DNA of 64,000 nt from Castor canadensis (Eukaryota > Chordata > Mammalia > Rodentia > Castoridae), in NCBI RefSeq assembly GCF_047511655.1, contig NC_133387.1:143338853-143402852 (forward strand), read 5' to 3'. Position numbers and translations under genes: made by a program. Below are positions 45,741 to 56,790 of this stretch, in pieces. Each line of letters starts with the position of its first letter. Positions within the stretch are counted from its first letter, which is position 1. The notes below the pieces were generated by a model that saw only the letters and a list, made by a program, of their open reading frames with translations, did not search any database and was not told where the DNA came from.

Positions 45741-46795
45741 TATGAAAACTAATTATAACTGTTCCTGCAAAAGCTGACTACCAATTGTTCCAAAGGCACA
45801 GTGGGTGAGCAAAAAATCTCTAGACTAAAATATGTTAAACTGTATCTCAGTCCTGCTGTCTCAGATGGTTAGGATGGTCCCTCCTCTTCTGTGTGTACTG
45901 TAATTGCACTTAGGATTTCTCTACTTTTACTCAGTGACCATGTATCATGTTACTATTCTGTGCAATGGCTACAGATCCTTCTAAGATAGATAGTGTCCTT
46001 TTCCTCCTATACTTCTTAGCTTAAGCAGACTTTGTTTCTCTTCTACAGCCGTCTTTGCTGCAATTACATAAAACACAATCCACTGATGCTGTCTCCTCCC
46101 TGGCCATTCCCTTCTTTCTAGCTTGGGTGCCACCATGTTGCCTTTGGCTCTGAGCTGATTCCCTGGGGCTTGCTGCCTTCCTACCAGTTGTCTCACTGCC
46201 CCTCTACCTACCATCTGCCCTGTGGGAAACTGATTATATTGTTGTATCTTCCTCTTTTCACTTTCTATATCATAAAAGAGTTACTTTTGAATAGCAAGCC
46301 CATTCTCCCAGGAGACAGACAAGAAATTCTTTCTATGGTACTTGAGGTTTTCTCATTTTTCCTTTAGTAAAGCAGCAGGATGCTGAGACTGGTTTTTAAA
46401 CATGTTACTCTCCAAATGAGCTTCATTGGCCTGGTGGCCTCTGTTTTCATTGCCTTTTTTTTTCTTTTATTATCTCTTTGATGACAGAGGGGCAACGATC
46501 TCTAATTTGTGGTAGTTTTTAATAGCAAAGACCTAGCTTCTAAGTTTAAGGCCTTCATGGACTACATTTTCTGATCACCAGATCTATCCAGTTTTTTTTT
46601 TTCTGTATCCCATATTACATTCTCATCTTTTGGGTTTCATATGTACTCAGAACTTTAAAGATATAATTTGGTTTTTATTCTTGACCAACCTAACAACAAT
46701 TAAATCAGTTTAGCTGATTCAAACCATAAAATCATGACAAAACAGCTATTATTTAGAAAACTAATATAATCAAGTGAATACTGTAGGTCAGAACC
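45741..46795. other. Single-copy non-coding stretch
   Basis: A 77 aa frame on the minus strand (45981-46214) has no recognisable domain. Nothing else seen. Confidence 0.4.
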
Positions 46796-46799
46796 TTTC

Positions 46800-46910
46800 A
46801 AACATACTTTCACACATGAATTTATTCCATAAGTAAAACAACTATTGATTAAATGTGAGAAATGAGGAATTGAAAGTCATATCACTAATAAATGATGTTT
46901 TTTTAAAAAA
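46800..46910 (-). mobile_element. Possible MIR relic, reverse orientation
   Basis: 'cacacatgaatttattccat', 'aatgtgagaaatgaggaatt' and 'gaaagtcatatcactaataa' follow the reversed MIR core loosely. Confidence 0.4.
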
Positions 46911-47039
46911 CAATTGACCAATTCCAAAATTCATGCTTTTTACCATTATGCAAATACATTTCACATCTTATCTTCTGTGACACAGCAGTATTTGTCTATA
47001 TGAACTTTTCACTTGGAGGATGGTATTCATTCTCTAGTT

Positions 47040-47130
47040 CTCTTAGTTCTGAGACTAAGCATGATGCTTTGCCCATAGAAGACATCCAAGAATGCTTGAT
47101 GAACTGAATGTCTTTTAATTTGAGGATGAT
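47040..47130 (+). mobile_element. Possible L2/MIR tail
   Basis: 'gatgctttgcccatagaaga' followed by 'aagaatgcttgatgaactga' resembles the common L2/MIR tail (gcctggcacatagtag...gttgaatgaatg). Confidence 0.4.
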
Positions 47131-47734
47131 CCTAGTGCCACAATTCACATATGCTAGGTATGTAATTACTATGAAGGTACCAAATGAACACATGTACTAT
47201 AATCTAAAAAGACCAGATGGTTCTCTCTCTACTAATTTTCTACCTCTGTCTGATGTAGAAGTGGTATAATGGGGATAGGAAGATGACAGAGGTCATTTTA
47301 CAGTAGCACTTGTATTCCTTAATATTTGTTACTTCAGATTAACTTTTCTGACTCTTTTCCTATCATTCATTATTTTCTTCCTAATCTGGTCTTGGTCAAT
47401 AATCACACCCAGAGTAATGCTGCATTATCTTTACATGAGTAAGAAGAGCTGTATTACAAATATTGTTAAATTTATTCTATAAATCTTCAGTGAGAATAGG
47501 GGATATTTTTTCCATTAGGTGCCAGAGTTAATTGGAGGCATCAAAAAACTGACACACACAAAAATGATTAAATTAAATCCCTTATTCCTAATCCATAGCA
47601 TTACCATTACTGAAGTAACTTCTCTGTTAAGAAATAACAGAACCCCATTCTCAACCCTTTCCCTTCTGATTTAATTAACACAGGCTGTTTTCTCTAGTTA
47701 TACCCTGTGGAAAGGAAGAAAAACACATTTATTC
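47131..47734. other. Single-copy non-coding stretch
   Basis: Nothing recognised. Confidence 0.4.
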
Positions 47735-47905
47735 TGTGCCTATGCTATCCTGACTATTCTGCTAGTCACTTTAAGTTTGTAAGTTGACTTTGGAGTAGCT
47801 GTTGGTATCTCTATTGAAAAAGATGAGGCTGAGAGAAATGAAGAAACCTAACCCAAATCTATAGCTAGTCAGTGGTAGAACCAGATATCAAGACTAGTTC
47901 TTTTG
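47735..47905 (-). mobile_element. MIR SINE, reverse orientation
   Basis: 'ctgtgcctatgctatcctga', 'gctagtcactttaagtttgt', 'gaaaaagatgaggctgagag', 'aaatctatagctagtcagtg' and 'gtagaaccagatatcaagac' give a nearly complete reversed MIR. Confidence 0.8.
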
Positions 47906-49064
47906 AGGGCATTTCTAAATTTGTTATTTTCAAATTAATTCTCAAGATTTCCTTTCTAAATAAAGAGCAGACAGGGTAAATAAGCATTTAGATATTGTTT
48001 CTTAACTATCTCTATATAACCATATATTTCAACAAACTTTCTCTTGCCTGCTCAGGAGAATCCCAAGTACTGTGGGTTTTTCCTGTGTGGAAGGATTTCT
48101 ACTTTGGTTTCCAGTGGCTGTTTCATTTCTTTGGTAAATGAAGTGATCCCAGGATATTGCATATGGCACTTGAGGATTCTTGCAGACTAAAGGTAGTATA
48201 TACATGTCAGATGTTATTATATAGTATTTATGAAAATGTTTCCACTTATTGGTGTAAATTCACTATTGAACAGTGTAGAGATGATAGTCATTGCTTCTGA
48301 ACAGCAGTCAGAATAGCAGTATAAGTGGTTATACTTTGCCCCATATTTTACTGTTTTGTCTTCACTATAATCAAAGGTAGCCTAGAACAGGAGAGGAAAA
48401 ATTTGCTGATATGGCATAAAAATAGAAAAATGACTACTTTTCTCATTGTGACCAAGGTCAACAGAAAGGAAAGAATTTACATGAGTGTATCATAAACAAA
48501 GAGACCACAAAGAGGTTTTTTGGAAAGAAATTGCTAGAATATGATGTTTTTGTTTTTTAAACTCATATGTAACAATAAAGGCAACTGTCTTTTGACACTG
48601 CTACCATTACAGCTGGAAATATGCACATTTTGTTGGTAGAAAATGTAATAAATACAGTGTCTTTCTGTTTTCAATCAAACTTTGTAATTTCCGTTTAGGA
48701 CAATCATCTGGTTCCTGAATTATTTTGCTTGGCCAATTGTGTTACCCACCTGTGTCCTCTGACTTCTTATCTAGTCCTCATGCGTCTGTAAGAAGCCACT
48801 TGAGAGAGATATGTACATCACCTTACCCTCAGGTTATTGAACTATACAATCAGCTATTGCTCAGCTGAACAAAGAATACTGTCTTGGGAAGCTAAGCATC
48901 CCTACTCTTCCTCTGGTTTGCTACAGAGTGGATTTCACTCTCACATTAGGAAAACCTCGATATGACAGAGAAATGAGATCTTCCTTTTTTCTTTGAAACT
49001 TGAGAAAAACTACCTACTCAAGCATGGGACACCATTTTTCAGTTATAAACCACTGTCGTCTACA
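47906..49064. other. Single-copy non-coding stretch
   Basis: No repeat or gene recognised in 1.1 kb. Confidence 0.45.
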
Positions 49065-49200
49065 TATGCTTGTATAATTCTCAGATTTTCTTTAATTATG
49101 ATTTCTAGTTTTCAGAGAAGGAAATTGAACTCAGAGAAGTTAAAATACTACAGAACCTTTGAGTTCAAGTTCAGACTTCTTGATTTCAAATTCTAGAGCT
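49065..49200 (-). mobile_element. MIR SINE, reverse orientation
   Basis: 'agttttcagagaaggaaatt', 'gaactcagagaagttaaaat' and 'gagttcaagttcagacttct' follow the reversed MIR core and B-box region. Confidence 0.7.
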
Positions 49201-49211
49201 TTTCTTTATAT

Positions 49212-49310
49212 CAATCAGGGTTGGAATATTTTCTGTAAAGTGCTAGATAATAAATATTTTCAGCTTTGTGAGTCATAGGGTTTCTTTTGTAACTACTCAG
49301 CTCTGCTCTC
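49212..49310 (+). mobile_element. hAT-like DNA transposon fragment
   Basis: 'gaatattttctgtaaagtgc', 'agataataaatattttcagc', 'tttgtgagtcatagggtttc' and 'gtaactactcagctctgctc' match one end of a common nonautonomous mammalian DNA transposon (consensus start caaactttttctgtaaaggg). Only about 100 bp remain. I do not assign the RepBase name. Confidence 0.7.
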
Positions 49311-49324
49311 ATAATCCATTATCT

Positions 49325-49432
49325 CTCAAAGGCTCCACATTCAATTATCCTTACATCAGGGATTAGGTTTCAACATATGAATTTTGGGTGAGACACAAAC
49401 ATTTAGTCTACAGCAGCCCTCCATAAAATACT
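49325..49432 (-). mobile_element. MaLR-type LTR end, reverse orientation
   Basis: 'caggcttccacatt'-like start is decayed, but 'ggattaggtttcaacatatg', 'aattttgggtgagacacaaa' and 'catttagtctacagcagc' are the reversed 5' end of a MaLR LTR. The rest of the LTR is missing. Confidence 0.65.
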
Positions 49433-50114
49433 GTTGGGTCTTTTTATTTTACATAATTGTAGTTTTCTATCTTATGACTCTGGGTTTAGGTTAAGAAATG
49501 TGACCATGGTATCAGGTAGGTCATTTCATGTGTGTTTGTTGAGTCAAAAGTTAATTAAACCCAAATGCAATAAATAAAAGCAGTTGTTTATAAAGGGCTG
49601 AGATTATGGATATTACTGTGTTTCTGTTATAAGTAGTTTTCATCTACTGGTTTTAATCAGAGGTGTGATAGTCTGTGTGGCTGGTTCCCCCATATTCATT
49701 CTACTCTGGAATGATCAACCTAAGAGAATCCTGGAAATTCTATTTATCTTTCCAGTGATTGTTAAGAGTAAGTATTCTTCCCGGTTCTGGTCATTAAGGT
49801 AAGAATTCTGAGGTTGGGGGTTTCTGGGAGAAATTTCTTCCTTCTTAAGGAGGCATGAAAAGAGGCTGCTCATTTCTTCCTTGGTACATTTTTCCTCCTG
49901 TAGGCATTATCTGGAATAGAAACAACCATCTTATAATTATGAGGGAGCCAGCCATCCACAGAGCTGGTATGGAGAGCATGGCAGAGCAGAAGGGTAGAAA
50001 AATCTGTGATTTTTGATGATCCTGGTATACCTCTGAAGCAACCAACCTGGGAATCTTGTTATTTTAGATGGCAAGATTATGAAAGTCATTGTGTAAGCCC
50101 ATTTTTACATGGGA
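49433..50114. other. Single-copy non-coding stretch
   Basis: Nothing recognised. Confidence 0.4.
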
Positions 50115-50205
50115 ATTTTAATCAGCTTTATTGAGCTATAATTAATTTACAATAATTATTGTTTGAAGCATACATTTTGTTAAGTTTTGACTTGCATGCA
50201 CCCAC
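50115..50205 (-). mobile_element. Old L1 3' end fragment, reverse orientation
   Basis: 'cagctttattgagctataat' and 'ttacaataattattgtttga' then 'gttaagttttgacttgcatg' resemble the reversed 3' end of L1M elements. Confidence 0.6.
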
Positions 50206-50284
50206 GCTTAACTTCATTTAATTGGATATTTGATTCATTGCAGTCCAGATACTATGGTTGGCCTAGTGCATTGTTCTTTTACCT

Positions 50285-50445
50285 TATTATTTATTTTTTT
50301 AATTTGGCAAGGTAGTGGGTTTTATTATGACATTTTCATACATGTACACAATGTACTTTGATCATATTCACCCCCATTCCCCTTTCCTGTCCCTTCCTTC
50401 CTCTTGCTAGTTTCCCCCAAACAGTTCCCTTGTAGTACATTATTC
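50285..50445 (-). mobile_element. Rodent L1 3' UTR fragment, reverse orientation
   Basis: 'tgacattttcatacatgtac', 'acaatgtactttgatcatat', 'tcacccccattcccctttcc' are the reverse complement of the 3' UTR seen at 34840-34930. The L1 is cut to its last ~160 bp. Confidence 0.75.
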
Positions 50446-51605
50446 TTTATAATATTTGTGACTTCATTTAATGGCTAAGACTCAGAATGAGAAATATTGG
50501 GTTGTTATCATGATTCTGCCACTCTGATTAACTGAATGATTTCCAGAGAGTCATACATCTAACTTCTTTTGTTTTCAGTATTTCCATTCATGTAATGAGA
50601 GAGTGAGATCAAAGGATTAAACATCAAATAAATTTCCCTGCATTAGTTATCTATAGGTATAGGATAATACAAATAATTAAGAATCCTTATTTCTTTCTCA
50701 CAGCACATGTTAGTACATTTCTGTGCTGTTCAGTATGTGAACCACTAGCCACATGTGGCTACTCCAGATTGAGTTGTACAGTAAGTGTAAAGTCAGACAG
50801 GGTTTTGAAAACTTAGCATGCAAACAAGGCATGCAAAATATCTCAAGAATTATTGTCATATTGCTTGCATTTTGAAATAAGATTTCGTTCACAGGGTTAT
50901 GTAAAATACATTAATACAAATTTTCATCTATTTTGTTTAACTTTTTAATGTAACTCCTGGAAGATTTATAATTACAAGTGGGCTCACATATATTTCAATT
51001 GGACTAGATCTGGTCTATATTGTACATGTGTACTGTGGCTGAACAGAAGTACTTCTCACAGAGGTCAAATCCTAACAATAATTTATGAACACATAAGGGC
51101 TTACAGAGTTTTCTTCTGCACTTACTCTTCTCCTGTGGAAATTAATTTTCTCATTTTAATAAAAGAAATTTCTAAAAACTCAGCCTAGAAACAGGTTGAA
51201 TATGGCATCCGGCATGAGTAGAACAGAAATATGAAAGAAAATTCTTTAATGTGTTGAAATATCAAGAAAAGAGCAGGTAGATAAAATTTTTCTTTTCATC
51301 AGTGGAAGATATTCAGGTTCTAATGAGAAGAAAGCCCCTGATAGTGGTGGGAGAACAGTTCCCATGGCCTGCGGTGCTGTGGCAAGCTCTGCTTGGGCCC
51401 AGCACTCTCAGCTGTGTGTCCTGGTGTGTGCCTGCCGCTCTCACACATTACATGTACCAGGATATACCTACTGTTCTGTGACAATTATCATTTAGTGGTT
51501 GAGAACATACTCAATCTTCAACACATGTATGAGAACACAAACTATTGTAAACAAACAACCTCCTACTTGGAATTGGGTTTTCACTTTCTGTATTCTTAGT
51601 CTAGA
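50446..51605. other. Single-copy non-coding stretch
   Basis: No repeat or exon recognised. 51360-51450 is locally GC-richer. Confidence 0.45.
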
Positions 51606-51717
51606 TTAGGATTTAGCAAAGTCTATTCTATTGGTCAAATCTGGCCCACCCTTTGGACCCAGGAGTCTAAAATGTATACTACCCGGCCTTTTGCAGAAAA
51701 AGCTTGCTGACCTCTGT
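51606..51717 (-). mobile_element. hAT-like DNA transposon fragment, reverse orientation
   Basis: 'ggtcaaatctggcccaccct', 'cccggccttttgcagaaaaa', 'gcttgctgacctctg' show both ends of the same element family as at 49212-49310, with the middle deleted. The right end is the near-terminal repeat. Confidence 0.7.
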
Positions 51718-51770
51718 TTAGGATATCTTTAAGTGAAAATGAGAGGGAGCAAGAAAGAGAGGGAGGGAGA

Positions 51771-51785
51771 GGAGAGAGAGAGAGA

Positions 51786-51845
<60 letters not shown>
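51771..51845 (+). repeat. (GA)n microsatellite
   Basis: About 75 bp of ag/ga, impure at the left, uninterrupted from about 51792. 'Proteins' of poly-Ser/Leu read across it are artefacts. Confidence 0.95.
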
Positions 51846-51852
<7 letters not shown>

Positions 51853-53499
51853 TAGATAAATTAGCAGGTCACTGAATAGCTGCTTCTCTCTATAAATGGC
51901 TGGTGAAGACAACACACTATAGAACTTTTACGCTTCACCATGGACCAGTATTTTAATAGGGTTAGAGTAAGGTATATCTAACATCACTCAAAATCTACTG
52001 ATTTAAATGTCAATCACATCTAAAAAATAACTTCACATGACCTATTTGGCTGGCGTTTGACCATACCGTAGTCAGGTTGACATAAAATTAGTCATCTGAA
52101 CTACCACAAATTTTTCTACTCTAGAACATATTTGCTTTCAGTTGAAGGAAAAATTTAATATGTTGTTATGCTTATCTAGGATTTGGGTTGTATTGCTCTT
52201 TGTGGTTTCTTATACTTTTTGTTTTCTATTGTCAATACTATTTATTGTCTTAGAGAAGAGAGACCAAGATACACAAGCAAAGAAAACATCTTTGAGTTTC
52301 AATAAGACTTTTTCATTTTAAAACCTGTAATATGAGGTTATACTGTTTATTTCACAAACAATGGATCTGAGAAGAAAGACAAGTCAGGCTGTCTCATTGC
52401 AGAAGAAGTAAAAATTACATGAGGAGGACAAAGAGAAAATGACAAAAAAGTTAGATGTAGGTGGATTCCTGAAAAGCAAGCTGTGTCTAACCACAGTCTA
52501 TTTCCTAGTTAGATGTGTGATGGGAAAAAAAAATCAAGAGATAGAATTCAGAACCCAAGAGCAATGCAGAGCTCTATTTGAATTTTTAAGGGGACTTAGG
52601 AGGGTTGCAAACCCTACAAAATGCCTCTGGCTCTAGCACAACATGAAGATGGTTTAGTAAAGGTGTCTGAGACAGCCATGTTCCACCTAAGTGAGTAAAG
52701 AAAAGTCAAATCTTTTCTGTCCCCTATAGTAGGGCATGGAGGGGCAAGACAGAAAGCTAGACCAGAGATGCCCATGGTTGGAAGTGAAGGAAAAAGTAGC
52801 TAAAATAAGTGAGGATAGATGACCAAAGACCAAAGAGAAGTGAAGCAAAACTCTCACCCATTCTGGACACTGTTGTATTTGTCTAAAATATTATCTATCC
52901 ATCCAACATGGACCAATGATGAGTCAGGCACCTACACCCTTATATTATTAGATTGATATATGTCTCTATTTGTCCAGGGCAATCCTTATTTGTGCCAGTT
53001 GCCTCATGCCAAATTGTTAAACAGCAGTGCTTCCCACTCTATAAAGAGTCTTGTTTGTACTTAAAAACTACATAGTCAACTACCCAAACCCTAGGATTTA
53101 GTTGCAACATAACAGATAAAGTGGGAAATTCAAACCAGTTGAAGTGAAGGATTTCCTACCTGGAAAAAAATGAAAGAAATCTAAAATAAAAATTTAATTC
53201 ATTTACAAAGAAAGTCAGACTGACTTTTTGCACACCTGAGAGTGTGAATGGAGACTTCCTATTGCTCTTTTTATAAAGAACACCTAAACTTCAGGTATTT
53301 ATATCTTCAAACCCATTATACTATGTACCATCCTTTACTTGAATATAGTTATATATATACCTTAATATTTTATGTGTCTAACTTCTGCCTCAAATTCTTA
53401 CTGTGCCTTTATTCTACAAAGGAAATAAAATCTTTTCTCATTTATTATTATAACATGATAGAAAGCAAGGAATTCTTTACAAAGAGTTTCATAAGCTCT
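51846..53499. other. Single-copy non-coding stretch
   Basis: No repeat or gene recognised. A 96 aa frame (53248-53538 plus) shows no domain. Confidence 0.45.
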
Positions 53500-53770
53500 G
53501 CTAAGGAGGTTTGGACTGTATCCAAAGGGAGGAAATGATAGATTTGTATTTTGGAGAATCAGCTTGGGAAGTTATATGTTCAATGAGTTGGAGACAAAAG
53601 AACCACCAGCAGGCTTCTGTGCCAATGTAGATGGGCAAGGAGACAGAACAGAGATAGTAGCCATAGCAATGCCAAAAGGACAATCTGAAGAAGTACTTAG
53701 GCAATCAAGTAGAAAATAACTGGAGATCAATTTCATGGATGGAGTGAGGAAAGAAGAGAATACCTGTCAT
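53500..53770 (-). mobile_element. L2 ORF2 fragment, reverse orientation
   Basis: 'tttggactgtatccaaaggg', 'aggaaatgatagatttgtat', 'tttggagaatcagcttggga', 'agcaggcttctgtgccaatg' and 'catggatggagtgaggaaag' follow the reversed L2 ORF2 order. Confidence 0.6.
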
Positions 53771-53773
53771 AAT

Positions 53774-53906
53774 AAAGAATGAGTTGAGCACTGGGGGTTC
53801 ACATATACAGTTCTAGCAACTCTGGAGGTAGAGATCAGGAGTACTGCAGTTCAAGGGCAGCCTGGAAAATAGTTAATGAGACCCTATTTCAAAAATACCC
53901 AAACAC

Positions 53907-53957
<51 letters not shown>

Positions 53958-54064
53958 AAAGGGAAAGAGCTGGTAGAGTGGCTCAAGTGGTAGAGTGCCT
54001 GCTTAGCAAGTGTGAGGCCCTGAGTTCAAACCCCAATACCTACCCCCCAAAAAAAGAATGAGTT
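53774..54064 (+). mobile_element. Composite B1+ID SINE with (CA)n linker and TSD
   Basis: The B1-like part ('gcactgggggttcacatata', 'ggtagagatcaggagtactg', 'agttcaagggcagcctggaa', 'aatgagaccctatttcaaaa') is followed by a linker grown into (CA)n (53908-53955) and an intact ID-like part ('gagtggctcaagtggtagag', 'tgcctgcttagcaagtgtga', 'ggccctgagttcaaacccca') with A-rich tail. The 12 bp TSD aaagaatgagtt is identical at 53774-53785 and 54053-54064. Confidence 0.93.
53908..53955 (+). repeat. (CA)n microsatellite in a SINE linker
   Basis: About 48 bp of ca, seeded in the A/C-rich linker between B1 and ID parts. Confidence 0.95.
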
Positions 54065-54065
54065 C

Positions 54066-54368
54066 AAATTGGGAATAATGGTGCATGCCTGTAATTCTAA
54101 CTATTCATAAGACAGAGGTAGCAGGATTGCAGTTTGATGTTGGTCATGGGCAAAGTTAGTAATCCCATAAAGAATAAGCCAGGCATGGTGGTACATGGCC
54201 AAGGTAAAAATGTAAGACCCTAGGTGAAAAATAAACTAAAAACCAAAAGGATTAGAGGCCTGATTCAAGTGGTGGAGATTACATAGTATGTGCAAGGCCT
54301 TGAGTTCAAATCCTAGTAATGCCAGGGCAGCAGGGGGAGAAGGGGATAGAGAGGAAAAAGAAGTAAAG

Positions 54369-54407
<39 letters not shown>
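54066..54407 (+). mobile_element. Trimeric B1-B1-ID SINE with (GA)n tail
   Basis: First B1-like unit: 'gtgcatgcctgtaattctaa', 'tcataagacagaggtagcag', 'ttggtcatgggcaaagttag'. Second, internally shortened B1-like unit: 'gccaggcatggtggtacatg' and 'aatgtaagaccctaggtgaa'. ID-like unit: 'cctgattcaagtggtggaga', 'gtgcaaggccttgagttcaa', 'atcctagtaatgcc'. The tail ends in (GA)n at 54374-54407. It directly abuts the preceding composite SINE. Confidence 0.8.
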
Positions 54408-54414
<7 letters not shown>

Positions 54415-54716
54415 GTACAAGGTTGAGGTTCCTGCAAGATGTTCAGGAAATGACAGCCCTGCAGATGAATACATGAGTTTGGAGGTTGACATGCATGAGT
54501 TCTGGGGGCTCAGATTATAAGAAGCAGAAAAAAGGAGCAAATTCTGAAGAAAAAGAGGAAAAATAAAGTGATTATTTCTCCAAAGTCTTTGTAAATGTAA
54601 AAACAGCATGAAAAAGCTTTGTGTTGAAGTCAAGCTACAGGGTATTATTCTGAAGTAAATAAAACACTTTACTAACTTCTGCTTGGAAATTCATGTTGGA
54701 AGAATTGTACCTTAGG
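54408..54716. other. Single-copy non-coding spacer
   Basis: Nothing recognised. Confidence 0.4.
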
Positions 54717-54943
54717 CCAGTATTTTTCAACTGGGTGCGATTTTATCTCCCCAGGGGACATTTGGCAGTGTTTGGAGACATTTTTAGCTGTCAAAATTGA
54801 AGGAAATCATGGGTGCTAGCATCTAGTAGGAGAGGCCAGGGATGCAGGTAAATATCCTGCAACTCAAAGGACCGCTCCCACCAGACAGAGAATTACCTGA
54901 CTGAAGATGTTAATCATGCTGAGGTTGGGAAACCTCTGCCTTG
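54717..54943 (+). mobile_element. MER20 (hAT-Charlie) DNA transposon, nearly complete
   Basis: 'cagtatttttcaactgggtg', 'ccccaggggacatttggcag', 'tgtttggagacatttttagc', 'gctagcatctagtaggagag', 'gccagggatgcaggtaaata' and the end 'gctgaggttgggaaacctct' follow the MER20 consensus across its full ~220 bp. The degenerate terminal inverted repeats are cagtatttttcaac and gttgggaaacctctg. A 20-30 bp expansion lies near 'gtcaaaattgaaggaaatca'. Confidence 0.88.
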
Positions 54944-55349
54944 ACAATTGAGCTAACAATTTTGTTGAAAGAACTGAAATAATCCTTAAATTGTTCTTCT
55001 GATCAAGAAACACCGCAGAAGGACTTTGATGTAATGCATGAAAGGACCTTGATATTCTGGCTGGTAAGTCCATTTCAGTTACTTTTTCTAACTCAAAAGG
55101 CCACTTACCTGGTCAAAAGCCCTTATGTGCTACAGAAGCACTTTGGGAGTTCACAACATTGAGGACTCCAAGAAAGTACAGTACTTTACCCAATGAGCTC
55201 CATGACGTAGGATAGTGGGCAATGCAAAGATAACATCAGTATAGATTGGCAAGCATGTACTGGGAAGGCCATCCAAAAAACAGAGGCCTGAAAATGACCA
55301 TCACATTTTCAAATATGAGGACAGAAAGATGGAACTGGTCAACAATATA
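54944..55349. other. Single-copy non-coding stretch
   Basis: Nothing recognised. Confidence 0.4.
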
Positions 55350-55605
55350 ACATAGTGGTAAAAGATCACAGGTGACTGGGCCTCACTACTGAACTTGCAA
55401 GATTTTTGGTCTTATACTCAGTGGTTGGGTGATTTGTAGCAAATGATACATCCTCCTATGTGCTAAGTTTGTCTCATCTGTAAAACAAGAATAAAAGCAA
55501 CACCTGCTTTTAACCAGAGTTGTGTTTGGGAGTAAATCAAATATCATACGCAGAGGAGTGGAGTAATTGGCACATGATAGACTTTCAATAAATGTCGTCT
55601 ACATG
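55350..55605 (+). mobile_element. MIR SINE, nearly complete
   Basis: 'tagtggtaaaagatcacagg', 'ggttgggtgatttgtagcaa', 'agtttgtctcatctgtaaaa', 'caagaataaaagcaacacct' and 'ttggcacatgatagactttc', 'aataaatgtcg' give head, core and tail. Confidence 0.88.
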
Positions 55606-55984
55606 TACTTTGGGAATCTACTTGGTAGAGTGTGTCATCAAAGGACAAAAGGACATCTAGACCCAGCCCAGTTTCCAAAATGACCCACCACTAGGGGCTT
55701 CCAGGTAACTGATACAAAGGTATGGACAGTGCATGTTGGAAGCATGACAGTGCTTAGTATTGTTTTTGATCAAATCAATTATTTTCTGGTCAATCTTTGT
55801 TAAAAAGTGATGACATTCATGCTGTTGATTTCACTAATTTTTGTCACAATAAATGGAAGTAGATGAACTGGATCCATGTGTTTCAAATTGTAGTTCTCAT
55901 ATCCCTAATGAAAAACTGGAAACCACAAGACAGGTTGTTATAGAGACTGTAAATGAGAGCTTGCATGCTTACAAATTATAATGT
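55606..55984. other. Single-copy non-coding stretch
   Basis: Nothing recognised. Confidence 0.4.
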
Positions 55985-56165
55985 GATATTTAAGTTCTGT
56001 TTCCATGGCTAAGTTGTTGTGTGGTCTTGGCAAACCTACTTAGTCTTCCAAAGTTTCTGTTTCCTTAGCTACAAAATGAGGATAGAATCAATCTCATAAA
56101 ACAGCTGTAAAGATTAAACAAGAACATCCAGAAAATATTCAGTAAATGTTAGCTATTAGAATTTT
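55985..56165 (+). mobile_element. MIR SINE
   Basis: 'gttgtgtggtcttggcaaac', 'ctacttagtcttccaaagtt', 'gtttccttagctacaaaatg', 'aggatagaatcaatctcata' and 'aatattcagtaaatgttagc' follow MIR. Confidence 0.85.
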
Positions 56166-56565
56166 ATGAATTTCATGAACACAAACATGCATATGCATAT
56201 AGTATTTAAATAAAAATTTAATAAAGTACAGGATTCAGAGTAATGCCACATTTTCATTGTGCCATTTTGGTGCTACTTCTGTGAACTCTTATGGGAACCT
56301 TGGTGCAATTTTTTGAGAAGCAGTAAGGCAGGTGGCCTTCTATTCTCCTGGAGACCAAAGCAGGCATAGAAGGATTGACCAGTACTCTTAGCTGAGATAC
56401 AAAAACTGACCTTATGAATAACTAAATATCAGACACTTTATATCATAGTCAGTTGTTTAAAATTTCTCTAATACACAGTCATTAATCATATGTAACGCTT
56501 GTTAGTCATGGTACAAGGGAGGATCATTAACAACTGGTCAGACGTGCAGGAAAATCCCTGGTGTG
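56166..56565. other. Single-copy non-coding stretch
   Basis: Nothing recognised. Confidence 0.4.
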
Positions 56566-56790
56566 AAGCCAGGCATGGAGGATTACTCCACAGAAAGTTG
56601 TGGCGACAGGGGTGGAGTAGCTTCAAATGGCTGACACTACTGTGGAGTTCAGAGGACCCATAGCACCTGAGTAGTTTCTTGAGCTGCGGTACTGAACAAT
56701 CTGAGAAAGGTGAAAGTAGAAGACTGAGGGCGTGGCTCAAAACACAAGGCCTCGAATTAAAATCCTAGTGTCACCAAAACAAAAGAAAAA
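56566..56790 (+). mobile_element. Decayed B1+ID SINE
   Basis: A B1-like head 'agccaggcatggag' (56567-56580) and a short ID-like part 'actgagggcgtggctcaaaa', 'cacaaggcctcgaattaaaa', 'tcctagtgtcacc' with an A-rich tail. The middle is too altered to align. The ID part is the short version lacking the central segment. Confidence 0.55.

Noticed and set aside
51635-51915. Poly-Ser/Leu frames on the minus strand
   Set aside because: They are translations of the (GA)n microsatellite.
53876-54061. Thr-His repeat protein on the plus strand
   Set aside because: Translation of the (CA)n linker in a composite SINE.
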